64,000 nucleotides of DNA from Prosapia bicincta (Eukaryota; Arthropoda; Insecta; Hemiptera; Cercopidae): the NCBI GenBank assembly GCA_036971475.1, contig JBAIZL010000006.1:136680731-136744730 (forward strand). Direction: 5' to 3'. Below the pieces are notes generated by a model, which did no database searches, was not told the DNA's origin, and was given only the letters and a program-made list of their open reading frames with translations. Positions 1 through 10,200 of the stretch are shown piece after piece. Numbering within the stretch: the first letter of the stretch is position 1; each line of letters starts with the position of its first letter. Made by a program: the position numbers and the translations under genes.

Positions 1-314
1 GAAGATTATGCTTGGTTAATAAATCAGCCATACCAAAACTTTTTATCAACTTTATATTTCTGATTAGAAAAAAAAAACATCTCGGATTATTCAAAGATGG
101 GGTAAAATTTAAAATAGATTAGGAAAACAAATTGAGTATGTGAATAAATAATGGTATACACAAACCAAGAAAACACTCAACATATTATAAACTCGTGTTT
201 CAAAAATTCCACAGAGAAAATATTCAAATATGTTTATTTGGTTATTACACTTTTGCTATTACTTGCGACCAGACCTTTTGTTAACTAAAGGTTGCTAAAT
301 TGTTAACTTACACT

Positions 315-354
315 TGGAGGCAACGTTTTCGTCTTACAACTTCTTCAGCCTTGT
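315..354 (-). ncRNA. Hammerhead ribozyme motif, PLE-A tail (cleavage base mutated)
   Basis: Read on the minus strand: core CTGAAGA (342-348), one extra base, stem II GTT/GAC closed by a GTAA loop, GAAA, and the palindromic helix III AACGTT (322-327). The cleavage-site base after AACGTT is G rather than A, C or U, so this copy should not self-cleave. It is the inverted partner of the better preserved motif at 1868-1905. Confidence 0.6.
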
Positions 355-462
355 ATTTTTGCCACTAGGAATGCTGCAGTTGTGCTTCTTCGGTACCATT
401 TTTTTGAAAGTTAGAAGTGATGTGATCGAAGAGTACGTGTGATCTGTGCCGTGTTTGTTCAT

Positions 463-1134
463 TCAGGATGTTATTTTTATGTGTGTTGCTATGTCTATAT
501 ATATTTCATACTGTTCTAGTGTGTTTAATTTATGGCCTTTGTTGCATGTGTGGAGGATGCTCATGTTATTTTCCATACTTTTGCATGAGTGTTTAATGTC
601 CATGAGGTGATTTGCGAAGGTGGATTCAATAGTAGTGTGCAGTGCGCTTTTGTGTTCTTTATATCTTTCGACGAAAGATCTGCCTGTTTGTCCAATATAG
701 AACTTATTGCAGTTGTTACATTTTAGTTTGTATACTCCTGGGTTATTGTATGTGTTGGTATTGTTATTAATGCTGTGCCTGATAGCTGTTTGGCTTTTAT
801 TTGTTGTTCTGTAAGCTACATTGTATCCTGCTTTTTTGAATTGTTGTGCTATTTTATTAGTGAGTTTGTTTATGTATGTGAGGGTGATGAATTTGTTTGT
901 GTTCATGTTTTTGTTGTTGTTACTGTTCCTGCTGAGTATTTTTCTGTGTAGTTTGTCTATTAAATAGTTGTCATATCCATTTTTGTGAGCTAAGTATTTG
1001 ATTGTGTTTAGTTCCCCTGTGTTGTTAGTTGTGGACATAGGTATTTTATTTAGTCTGCGTAATAATTGTTTGAATGCTGTGTGTTTATATTGTATTGGGT
1101 GGTTCGATGTGTTGTGTATCAGTGTGTCTGTCAT
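463..1134 (-). pseudogene. PLE-A C-terminal reading frame: connector plus GIY-YIG endonuclease
   Basis: An open frame of 223 codons encodes the C-terminal third of a PLE polyprotein. Residues about 1-110 are the basic, Asn-rich connector after the reverse transcriptase (HNTSNHPIQYKHTAF, the PLE 'SNHP..HK' region). Residues about 130-200 are the GIY-YIG nuclease: GVY, a Cys-x2-Cys pair, then YIGQTG, the RYKEH helix with catalytic Arg and zinc-type His, and FANHL. The two Cys and two His match the CCHH arrangement typical of endonuclease-bearing PLEs. The RT is absent, so this is a truncated copy without independent function; the frame is open but not a complete gene. Confidence 0.85.
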
Positions 1135-1256
1135 GGTTGGCTTACGGTATATGTTGAATCCATGTTTGTTTTGATTTTATGTTATGGTGATGTCTAAGAA
1201 ATTCAATGTTTTGTTGTTTTCAAATTCTGTAGTGAACTGGATATTTTTGTTTATAT

Positions 1257-1664
1257 GTGTTTGGAGTTGTTGGTGGCAATTATTTAATAGACAAAATACA
1301 CAGAAAAATACTCAACAGGAACAGTAACAACAACACAAACAAATTCATCACCCTCACATACATAAACACACTCACAAATAAAATAGCAGACCAAATAAAA
1401 AAAGCAGGATATAATGTAGCTTACAGAACAACAAATAAAAGCCAAACGGCTATTAGACACAGCATTAATAACAGTACCAACACATACAATAACCCAGGAG
1501 TATACAAACTAAAATGTAACAACTGCAATAAGTTCTATATTGGACAAACAGGCAAATCTTTCACCGAAAGATATAAAGAACCCAAAAACGCACTGCACAC
1601 TACTATTGAATTCACCTTCGCAAATCACCTCATGGACATTAAACACTCATGCAAAAGTATGTAA
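1257..1664 (+). pseudogene. PLE-A GIY-YIG fragment in the inverted arm
   Basis: This frame repeats the connector and GIY-YIG nuclease of the minus-strand copy in opposite orientation (FITLTYIN, GVYKLKCNNCNKFYIGQTG, then RYKEPK where the other copy has RYKEH). It ends at a premature stop after CKSM, where the partner reads on (CKSMENN). The His-to-Pro change in the RYKEH helix and the early stop mark it as dead. It begins within the loop of the palindrome and has no RT. Confidence 0.8.
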
Positions 1665-1867
1665 AATAACATGAGCCTCCTCCACACATGCAACAAAGGC
1701 CATAAATTAAACACACTAGAACAGTATGAGACATAGCAATACACATAAAAATGACATCCTAAATGAACAAACACGGCACAGATCACATACTCTTCGATCA
1801 CATCATTTCTAACTTTCAAAACTGGTACCGAGGAAGCACAACTGCAGCATTCCTCGTGGCAAAAATA

Positions 1868-1905
1868 CGGGGCTGAAGAAGTCGTGAGACGAAAACGTTT
1901 CCTCC
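1868..1905 (+). ncRNA. Hammerhead ribozyme motif, PLE-A tail, full core
   Basis: Core CTGAAGA at 1873-1879, extra A, stem II GTC/GAC with a GTGA tetraloop, GAAA at 1891-1894, palindromic helix III AACGTT (1894-1899), cleavage base T1900. Stem I pairs GGGG (1869-1872) with CCTC (1901-1904), one G-U pair included. All invariant hammerhead core bases are present. Helix III as a monomer would have only a two-base loop, so activity would more likely need a dimer. Confidence 0.7.
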
Positions 1906-2120
1906 AAGCATAAGCTAATTTAACAACCTTTAGTTAACAAAAGTCTGGTCGCAAGTTATAGCAAAAGTGTAATAAGTAGTTAACAACCAGATCGTCATGA
2001 ACAGCAACAAGATTTTGATTCCTGAATTTTGTAGTCCATTACGTTTGGTGAATCTTATTAATCATAAACAATAGTTTATGACTATCCGAACTTTAAATTT
2101 TGTAAATGTTTTAAAACTTA

Positions 2121-2175
2121 CTGAGACAGAACGTTTTCGATCGCTATGTGCTGATCTTTATCAGTGTCTTCTGTT
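2121..2175 (-). ncRNA. Hammerhead-like motif, PLE-A2 inverted arm (position 8 mutated)
   Basis: Minus strand: stem I AGACA paired with TGTCT (five base pairs), core CTGATAA (2158-2164), stem II GATC/GATC around the loop AGCACATAGC, GAAA, palindromic AACGTT, cleavage base C. Core position 8 is A instead of G without a change at position 3, so this copy is predicted dead. It restores the stem I that is imperfect in the partner at 3606-3652. Confidence 0.55.
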
Positions 2176-2439
2176 TAGAGATATCTGATCAAGCAGTGAC
2201 GGTTTTAAAGGTAGGTTTTCGATAGTATCAAAGAGTATGTGTGATTTGTATTGTGTTTCTTCGTTTAATATGTTTGTACTTTGTGTTTTTTTGTGTCTGT
2301 AAATTGTTCTAGTGACTTGTGTTGAGATGTAGTCCTTTTTTGTTAATATGTAGGATTTCTCGGTTATGGTAAATGTCTATGTATGGGTCCTGTTTCTTCT
2401 ATGTGATTGTAAACTGTTGAGTTGGTGTTCTGTTTGTGT

Positions 2440-3540
2440 TGCTCAACATCACACTCACCACAGCAGACAAAGGCAACACCACAGTAATTATTAATTAAAC
2501 AGCCTAAATGACAAAATCAATGGTTACATAATAAATAATAATATAATACAACTACATACAGACCCAACAGAGAAATATCACAGAACCATCAAACAACTAA
2601 TCAATACATTATCAACAAAAACAAAAAATCCCACCTAAAACAAATCCACCCTAAAGCACTTAACCTCTGTGCTCTTCCCAAAATTCACAAACCCAATGCC
2701 CCATCCAAGCCATCATCAACTATCAGAATGCCCCTGCACATTTATTAGCAAAATAAATGGACAAAATAGTCAAGACAATCAATAAACGTAACACATAAAA
2801 ACTCATAAATAAAATAAAAGACCTAAACATACCACACAATTCAACACTACTATCACTCGACATAACAAATATGTACACCAACTTACCCATACCCGAAATA
2901 CTCAACATCCTAGAAACCCAATTAATACAGAACAACATACCTAAAACCCATGTTACCAAAATCATAAACATCCTCCAAACCATCACCAAACAAAACTATT
3001 TCATCCACAACTCAAAACTTCTATTCACAACCAGATGACCTACCCATGGGAAGTCCTATCAGTAGTATCCTAAGCAAAATTTTTCTACAACACATAGAAA
3101 ACACCAAGGTACAAACAATACATACGCACACAAAATCATTTACTGGCACAGATACGTCGATGATATCATAACACTATCACATTACCATATATAAACAAAA
3201 CAACAAAATAGCAAGTTACAATACAAAATACGACACAACACCAACAACAAAGATAAACTACAAGCACAAGGGGTATACAAACTGAACTGCGACGAATGTA
3301 ACCAATTCTACATTGGACAAACAGGTCCCAGCTTTCAACAAAGATTCGAGGAACACAAACAGAACACCAACTCAACACTTTACAGTCACATAAAAAAAAA
3401 CAGGTCACAAATACACAGACATTTACCGTAACCAAGAAATCCTACACATCAACAAAAGAGGACCACATCTCAACACACTAGAATATGAAATTTACAGACA
3501 CACGAAGTACTAACATATTAAACGAACAAACACAATACAA
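2440..3540 (+). pseudogene. PLE-A2 RT and GIY-YIG remnant
   Basis: Coding remnant with at least three frames needed to follow it. RT palm motif B and a remnant of YVDD are visible near 3045-3165. The nuclease GVY...YIGQTG motif with its Cys-x2-Cys is at about 3270-3330, followed by a LEYEIY-like C-terminus at about 3475-3495. No continuous frame longer than the nuclease survives, so it cannot be functional. Confidence 0.75.
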
Positions 3541-3605
3541 ATCACACATACTCTTTGATACCTACCTTTAAAACCGTCACCGCTTGATACGACATCTCCA
3601 AGCAG

Positions 3606-3652
3606 AAGACACTGATGAAGATCAGCACATAGCGGTCGAAAACGTTCTTCTC
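3606..3652 (+). ncRNA. Hammerhead ribozyme motif, PLE-A2 tail
   Basis: Core CTGATGA (3612-3618), extra A, stem II GATC/GGTC (3620-3623 with 3634-3637), GAAA (3638-3641), palindromic AACGTT (3641-3646), cleavage base C3647. The core is fully consensus. Stem I is poor as it stands (AGACA against TTCTC), while the inverted partner shows the probable original pairing. Confidence 0.65.
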
Positions 3653-3725
3653 AGTAAGGTTTAAAAAATATACAAAATTTGAAGTTTGGATAGTCATAAA
3701 CTATTGTTTAAGTGAATAATAAGAT

Positions 3726-4640
3726 TTCGATGTTTATTTGGTATTGAATAATTTTGGCTATCATAACAATACTATTTTACACATAATTCGTGGGTTTATA
3801 CATATACATTAAATTTATTGGTATGTATTTTATATTATGAGGAATGCTAACTTCAATACAATCTGTTCACTTTAATCTATCCAGTATCCATCTTGGTCTT
3901 TGTTGGCTGTTTTGCGGTTTAGTTTGGGTAGTTGCGTAAGTTCATGTAAAGAACATAACATCTATGGTTCTATGGCTAAAAGATATAATTTGGTAGGTTG
4001 GATGTTGTTAATTATGTGTAATATTTCATGCTTTGTTAAAGTAAATGTTCTGTTTTAATCGAGGCTTAAAATGTTTAGCTTGTGGGACTGTAGAGCTAGT
4101 TCAATGTTTTTCAAACAAGTATTTAATTTAGGTTGGAACCAGTGTTTTTGTGAAGAATAGGTCTACATCTTTTGGCGGCATGTGGTACTTGCTAACATTA
4201 ATGTAATGGTTTACATTTTGGGGAAATTTATGTACATTTACATGTAACAGAATATATAGATATATATTACACACCAGTAACATATCAGTAATTACCATAT
4301 AATTAGAATATTTGGTAATCCGTTACCAAACTTGAATGATATTGTAAGCAAATTATACTTGGTTATTTAGGAAGCCCTCAGGAATACAGAAAAAATATTA
4401 AAACCTTGTGCTAATGACCCCAATATTTAAAATTAATAAAAAAACCCTTACACACAACTAACAGAAAAGGTGGCTTCCATTTCATCCTGTTTGGCCATGT
4501 TTCATTTTTTGCATTAACTGTTAACTTACATATATGGTAAATATTTTAAAGCATTTGTAACAGGAAAGAATATAGTGATTGTAATATAGTATAGTTAGTT
4601 ACTGTTTGGTTAAAATGCTGAAGCTCTTTCGCCATATGAT
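3726..4640. other. No gene seen
   Basis: AT-rich sequence with no open frame resembling a protein family, no tandem repeat and no TE terminus that I can recognise. Confidence 0.5.
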
Positions 4641-4659
4641 ATTTTGGGAAATTTTTTAA

Positions 4660-6700
4660 CACTTTAATGTAGGTATATAATAATGTTGTATAAAACTATA
4701 ACCAAATTTTTTCAGACTGGATACTTTGTGAGTATATTTCAATATAGGTAGATGGTAATGTTGAATAAAATTATAACCTAAACCTATAATGACTGGATAC
4801 TTCATAGGTATATTTTAATGTAGGTATATAGTAATGTTGTGTTAAATTATAACCAAAAGTTAAATATTTAGATTTTATGTTTAGTATTTAAATTAATGGT
4901 AAAAATATTGACATAATGACTTTGGTGTTAAAAATTTTTGTGTGTTATATTACTCATTTTAATGTGTAGAACACGAATATCAACTTTTTTTCCGCTGAAA
5001 GTACGGAAAATTACTTTTTTCACATTTTAAATGTTAAGTTGTAAAGGCATGTAGGCCTATAGCGTGAACCGGGCGCGCAGTAGCTACAGCGCACTGCACT
5101 ACGTCTAGATTTGAAATTTTATACGACATTACTATATACCTATATTAAAATATACCTATGAAGTATCTAGTCAGGATAGATTTGGTAATAATTTTATTTA
5201 ACATTACTATCTATCTGTATTAAATTATACCTATGAAGTATTCATTCAAGATAGATTTAGTTGTAATTTTGGCAAATATTTAGACTTATTGCCGATGAAG
5301 AAAATTACAACCAAATCTATCCTGACTGGATAATTCATAGGTATATTTTAATATAGGTAGATAGTAATGTTGTATAAAATTATAACCAAATCTATCCTGA
5401 CTTGACACTTTATAGGTATATTTTAATGTAGGTATATAGTAATGTTGTATAGAACTATACAGACTAGCATTAGAAATGTACAGACAATTTAACTATTTGT
5501 ATCTTCCGTGGAAAAAGGTTTATATTAGTGTTCTACACATTAAAATTAGCAATTTAAACAAAAATTTTTTAAAACAATATCAATAAGACTCGTTTACGCT
5601 ATAGGCTACTTGCCATTACAACCTAACATTTAAAATATGAAAAAAAGTAACTTTCCGCGGAAAAAAAAGTTTATATTCATGTTCTACACGTTAAAACAAG
5701 TAATATAATAACAAAAATCTTTTTAACACCAACGTCATTTAGTCAATATTATTACCAAATTAATTTACTTTGACGTAGTGCAGTGCGCTGTAGCTACTGC
5801 GTGACCGGTTCACGCTGTACATGCTATTACAGACTAACATTAAAAATGTACACAAAAATTAATTTTTTCGTATTTTCCGTGGAAAAAAAGGACTTGTGCT
5901 CTACACATTAAACTAAGTAATTAAAAAAAAAAAAATTAACTATCAGCTAGACTCGTTTATACTATACATGCCATTACAGCCTAACATTTAAAATGTTAAA
6001 AAAGTAACTTTCGGTATTTTCCGCAGAAAAAAAGTTGATATTCGTGTTCTACACATTATAGCAAGTAATATAATAACAAAAAATGTTAAGTTGTAAAAGC
6101 ATGTAGGCTTATAGCGTGAACCGGGCACGCAGTAACTACAGCGCACTGCACAACGTCTAGATTTTTAATTTTAAACATTACTATATACCTATATTAAAAT
6201 ATACCTACAAAGTATCCAGTCAGGATAGATTTTGTAATAATTTTATTTAACATTACTATCTACCTGTATTAAAGAAGTATCTACTTTATCTATGAAGTAT
6301 CCAGTCAGGATAGATTTGATTATAATTTTATTCAATATTTCTATCTACCTATATTAAAATATACCTACAAAGTATGGATACTTATACCAGTCAGGATAGA
6401 TTTGGTAATAATTTTATTTAACATTACTATCTACCTGTATTAAAGTATACCTACGAAGTATTCAGTCAGGATAGATTTGGTTGTAATTTTGGTAAATATT
6501 TAGACTTATTGCCGATGCAGAAAATTACAACCAAATCTATCCTGACTGGATACTTCATAGGTATATTTTAATACAGATAGATAGTAATGTTGTATAAAAT
6601 TATAACCAAATCTATCCTGACTGGATACTTTGTAGGTATATTTTAATGTAGATAGATAATAATGTTGAATAAAATTATAACCAAATCTACATAAGGTCTA
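4660..6700. repeat. Foldback repeat cluster of ~70-bp half-units in both orientations
   Basis: A unit containing ctatcctgactggatact, cataggtatattttaa and tagatagtaatgttgta recurs many times, in forward and reverse-complement form, separated by short spacers. At 5260-5330 and again at 6465-6545 two opposed units meet at a spacer carrying agacttattgccgatg, giving near-perfect hairpins. A second shared block (ctatagcgtgaaccgggc then cagcgcactgcac) is present near 5055-5105 and 6110-6155 and inverted near 5765-5820. No coding capacity. A related piece sits at 62505-62700, so the family is dispersed. It resembles a nested foldback or MITE-type repeat; the family is not recognised. Confidence 0.75.
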
Positions 6701-6729
6701 TACAAATCTATAAGTAATTTTGATAAGTA

Positions 6730-7861
6730 TTTTTTTTTTATTAACTTGGGAGCAGGTTTAAACTGCCCGAAGCACTGCTACCTTAGGTATATTGTACTTA
6801 CCTCCCTGATCTAGTCAAAGAGCCCCTTCCCTCTTACCAGATTTAGAAGTTTTCTGACTAGTGTTTTACCTTCAGCATCCTCTTCCAGAGCTGTGCTATC
6901 ACCAAAGAGGTTGAAGCGCCTCTCGGCAAGTGCTTCACATCTATAAATGATGTGTGTGGCGGTCTCCAGTTCTTGCCCGCATAATCTGCACACTGGTTCA
7001 TCTTTGATGATGTGCAGATGATTCTTTAGTCCACAGTGTCCCGTGAGTAGACCTGTGTCTATCCTCAATTCCTGCCTAGACAGATAGATGAGACTCTCCT
7101 GCAGCTCCAAGGAAGGTTTCCTAAGGGTTAGCTTACTGTGTCTCATTTCTTCAGCCCTGACCCAGTGCTCACAGTGTCTTTCAGCCATCCACCTTCGCAC
7201 TGCAATCTTGACCATGGATTGGAAATACCTACCGCCGGCTCCGGTCCAATTAGGGGAGTTGAAGACCCCTCTTGGCCAGTGCATCTGCGGCTTCATTTCC
7301 AAATATTCCCCTATGCCCTGGCACCAAACCTATCTTGATTTGATTGTGCCTTGCCAGGGTTTCTAGGTTATTTAGGCACTCCCTGACTATGGCCGAGGTG
7401 ACCACATGTCCGTTTAGTCCCTTAATTGCTGCCTGACTGTCAGAGAAAATAGCAATCCGGGTTCTGTGTATTCCCCTTCTCGCTATCTCTCCCAGACAGG
7501 CATTTATAGCATATATTTCGGCCTGAAAGACAGTGGTATGCCTCCCTAAGGAAAAAACTAGTTTTACCCTTGGGTTTTTACAATACACCCCCGCTCCAGT
7601 ACCGAAGTCCATCTTGGAGCCATCTGTGTACCAGATCTGAGCTCCCGATGTTACTGACCCTGACCATTCCATCATAGTTTGGTGGGCCTTGTCAGGTTCA
7701 AACGTCCGAGTAAGGTGGTCACTGCCCATCTCCAAGACAGGTTCTTTGATCACTCACTCGATACTAATGTGTCCCGAAACACCTGGGAGATTAGCCCAGT
7801 TGTACGAGTATGCAATCTCAATGCTGGGGTTTGGTGTTCGTGGTTGATTGCTTCCCACCTG
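6730..7861 (-). mobile_element. 5'-truncated non-LTR retrotransposon (RNase H-bearing LINE)
   Basis: Minus-strand LINE keeping only the end of the ORF: RNase H, a C-terminal zinc-knuckle domain and a short 3' UTR ending in a run of A (T run at 6730-6739 on the plus strand). The 5' end breaks at about 7861, where sequence switches to PLE-B. RNase H with a downstream Cys-rich C-terminus points to the I/R1/LOA/Jockey side of the non-LTR tree; the clade cannot be fixed without an RT. Confidence 0.85.
6811..7753 (-). pseudogene. LINE ORF2 C-terminus: RNase H plus CCHC-type domain
   Basis: The frame 7753-7250 encodes RNase H with all four catalytic acidic positions visible: YTDGSKM, FQAEIYAI, IFSDSQAAI and, after PGHRG, GNEAADALAKRG. 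Reading must shift frame near 7255 to continue into the second part (7302-6811), which carries the C-terminal motif CRLCGQELETATHIIYRCE typical of LINE ORF2 tails and ends GKGLFD. The frameshift and missing RT and endonuclease make it a pseudogene. In the LINE life cycle the RNase H would remove RNA from the RNA-DNA hybrid. Confidence 0.85.
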
Positions 7862-8640
7862 TAAATTACAAGTATATCATCTACGTATCTTGTCCATAGC
7901 AAAATATGTGTGTTTAGTATAGGTTTAATTATTATTTGTTCAAAGTGTTGTAGATATATTTCTGACATTACTGATGATATGGGTGATCCCATGAGGAGTC
8001 CAGTTGTATGTTTATAGTATTTATTGTTAAATTGGAAGTAATTTTGGTTACATATGTGTTTGATTAGTGTAATAATACTATTTATTGTGTTTTCTTTTTC
8101 GTTATTGTTTAATAATTTTTTAAATTATTTCTATGGTTTCTTCTATTGGGATACTAGGGTACATGTTGCTTATGTCATAACTAGTTATTTTTGTGTTGCT
8201 GTTTGCGTCTATGTTTTTTATTTTATTAAATAATTCATATCTATTTTTTATATTATATGTGTTGTTGATATGTATTTTAGATTTTATTATTTTGTCTAGT
8301 ATTTTTGCGATTATTAGTGGTCTATATGGTGTGTTGGGTTTGTGGATTGTAGGTATGCCTGTTAATTTTGGTGCACATAGTTTGAATGTGTAGTCATGTG
8401 TGGTATTTTAATTTATTGGTATTGTTTACGGTATTTCTGTGTGTGACAATTAGGGTTTTTATTGTATTAAGGCATTTGTTAGTCGGGTCTGGGATTTGTT
8501 CGTATTTATTTTCTTTTATGCGGTTTGTCATTGAAATGATATATTTGGTATTTTCAATTATTACTGGTGTGTTTGTTTTATCTGATTTTAATATTATGTA
8601 GCTGTTGTTTTCTAGTTTTTCTTTGAGTTTCATAAGTTTT
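7862..8640 (-). pseudogene. PLE-B reverse transcriptase remnant
   Basis: RT finger and palm pieces in alternating frames. The best segment reads MGSPISSVMSEIYLQHFEQ followed by RYVDDILVIY, the catalytic YVDD box of PLE reverse transcriptases. Immediately after YVDD the frame runs into LINE sequence, so the thumb, connector and nuclease are lost. Very close relative of the copy at 40500-43370. Confidence 0.8.
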
Positions 8641-9296
8641 TGTTTGTTATATATTGTTTTGTTTTTTGGGTTTTTATTAGGTTAATATTATTATTAATGT
8701 TGTTTCTTATGTGTTCAGTGTTTTGACGGGTAATTTTATGGATGTTAGATTCTGTGTCAACTATGAGGTTTTTTTATTATTTGGTTTTTGGTAAAATTGG
8801 GTAGATTATAGTTAAAAGCATTTGTTATTATTATTTTTTTTTAGTGAATTGTGTTTTGGTTAGGTTTATGAATTTTTTGTTGTTAGCGGTGTGGTTTTGG
8901 TGTTGGTTAGGTTTAGGTTATGTTGTTTTTTTAGATTTTCGATTTTTTTTGTTGTGTCTATTTATTGTATTTATTTTGTGTTTTATTATGATTTGTTGTA
9001 TCTTTTCGTGTATTATAGGTGTGAGATTATGAAAGGTTTTCATAATTTCTAAATTATTTACGAAAATAACCTAACCATACTGAAATAAATAATAATTCAA
9101 TAGAACTAAACTCACTAGAAAAATACCTCATTTATAAAAACATACACAGCAATTTAATGAACCTACAGACAACATATGCAGACGATGTACTATTAAACAT
9201 TATACACGCGGCTCAAGAAGAAACATGTATGACGTCAACAAATAGCAACATCACGGACCAAACATCCACACCAGAAAAATAGAGGAAATTAATTCA

Positions 9297-9338
9297 GTGA
9301 TTCGACAATGGTCAAGTGACTGAAAGGTGCCTCATCAC
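9297..9338 (+). ncRNA. Hammerhead-like ribozyme, PLE-B, T3/A8 core
   Basis: Stem I GTGAT (9297-9301) pairs perfectly with ATCAC (9334-9338). Core TCGACAA (9302-9308), extra T, stem II GGTC/GACT with loop AAGT, GAAA (9322-9325), near-palindromic helix III A-GGTGCC-T, cleavage base C9333. Relative to CTGANGA the core has T at position 3, C at position 4 and A at position 8. The partner copy at 40483-40524 has the same core and an exactly palindromic helix III. Confidence 0.55.
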
Positions 9339-9574
9339 ATAAGGTGAAATTATTGCACTTAGTGGTGGAAAAATTATTTACAAGTAATAATAAAACCTCA
9401 TAGGTCAGTGCAACGGAAAAATAATGGATGTGATGTATATATATATATATATATTCTTGATATTTAACGTTATCCATTGTTTTTCCGTTGCACTGACTTT
9501 ATGAAGTTAATATATTACTATGTAAGCAATTTTATCCACCATTATCCATACATAGTAATATATATATATATATA

Positions 9575-9700
9575 TGAAATTAAAAATATTTCAAAAATAA
9601 GAATACTTTTAATGAATATATTTATTCAAAGCTTTTCGCTGATAAAATAGTACCAGCATCTTCAGGAAAATAATTATCTAATCCTGAAGATTATGATTAT
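9575..9700 (-). mobile_element. PLE-D-related tail fragment
   Basis: Short minus-strand fragment resembling the tail of the intact PLE-D just downstream (shared aagcttttcg block and cttcaggaa). It contains a full hammerhead core at 9624-9669. No coding sequence. Confidence 0.6.
9624..9669 (-). ncRNA. Hammerhead ribozyme motif, PLE-D-related fragment
   Basis: Minus strand: core CTGAAGA (9659-9665), extra T, stem II GCTGG against CAGC, GAAA (9634-9637), palindromic helix III AAGCTT (9629-9634), cleavage base T, stem I of three pairs (TTC/GAA). All invariant core bases are present; stem I is short. Confidence 0.65.
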
Positions 9701-9821
9701 ATAATAATAATATAATATAATATATATACATATATATATATATATAAATATAAAATACGTTTTCTTGTTTAATAATTTAAAACAACACAGGTTATTCAAA
9801 TACAAGAATATTTATTATTTT

Positions 9822-9868
9822 ATATCCAAAGCTTTTCGTTGGCAAACAGTACCAACATCATCAGGAAT
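9822..9868 (-). ncRNA. Hammerhead ribozyme motif, PLE-D left arm
   Basis: Minus strand: ATTC stem I strand, core CTGATGA (9858-9864), extra T, stem II GTTGG/CCAAC, GAAA (9834-9837), palindromic AAGCTT (9829-9834), cleavage base T, stem I GGAT. Full consensus core, identical to the motif at 12628-12672. Confidence 0.75.
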
Positions 9869-10200
9869 GAAAATTACAATAATGTAAGCTATAGGCCTAA
9901 AACATATGTTTATTTAGAAATAGAATTGTTGTTAAATTTATACAAATTGCTAAATTTATTTTGTTGCTGTAACATTATAGACATTGAATATAGTATCAAA
10001 TTTAGAATGTATTTGTATTTGTTCTTTTATTAATTTGTTATTATTATTGTGTTTATATATTTCGAATGCTTCATATATATTCATTCTTAATCCCTTATTA
10101 ATTTCTTTTATAAGTCTCATATTTTCGGAAATTGGTGCTTATTATTAATGTTGCCTTAACAAAAGACATTAATTTATTTGAAAAACGTAAAATTCAACTA

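Larger units (their letters stand above)
241..1980 (-). mobile_element. PLE-A copy 1, 5'-truncated Penelope-like element with inverted 5' arm
   Basis: The minus strand carries the 3' part of a Penelope-like retroelement (connector, GIY-YIG endonuclease, 3' tail) from about 1274 down to 241. The plus strand from about 1275 to 1980 is an inverted copy of the same endonuclease and tail, so the locus is a large imperfect palindrome with a loop of roughly 300 bp (about 963-1275). Both arms reach the same outer end, beginning ttattacacttttgc at 241 and its complement near 1975. This is the arrangement seen in many PLE copies, whose 5' end is an inverted piece of their own 3' end. The arms differ by many substitutions and small indels, so the copy is old. 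Confidence 0.85.
2045..3725 (+). mobile_element. PLE-A2, degenerate Penelope-like element with inverted 5' arm
   Basis: The plus strand from about 2440 to 3710 is a decayed PLE; the segment 2045-2440 is an inverted copy of its own 3' tail. Conceptual translation in mixed frames shows an RT finger piece near 2450-2500, motif B (MGSPISSILSKIFLQ) and a YVDD-like stretch at about 3045-3165, then an abrupt jump to the GIY-YIG nuclease (GVYKLNCDECNQFYIGQTG, RFEEH) at about 3270-3360. The connector between palm and nuclease is missing, an internal deletion. Frameshifts and stops are frequent. A matching tail fragment lies at 60480-60935. Confidence 0.8.
7862..9480 (-). mobile_element. PLE-B copy 1, RT half with inverted 5' arm
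   Basis: Minus strand 9040-7862 encodes, in broken frames, the N-terminal and RT part of PLE-B: the finger motif (KSDKTNTPVIIE, near 8590-8540), motif B MGSPISSVMSEIYLQ and RYVDDILVIY (7990-7862). Plus strand 9046-9480 is an inverted copy of the C-terminus and 3' tail of the same family (LEKYLIYKN, then the ribozyme at 9297-9338). The element therefore has the usual 5' inverted arm. Its own 3' half is missing: the RT breaks off at the LINE junction at 7862. Confidence 0.8.

Noticed and set aside
9839..10033. 64-codon frame present identically at 12463-12657 on the other strand
   Set aside because: It is antisense to the end of the PLE-D ORF and its tail, duplicated only because the arms are inverted copies.
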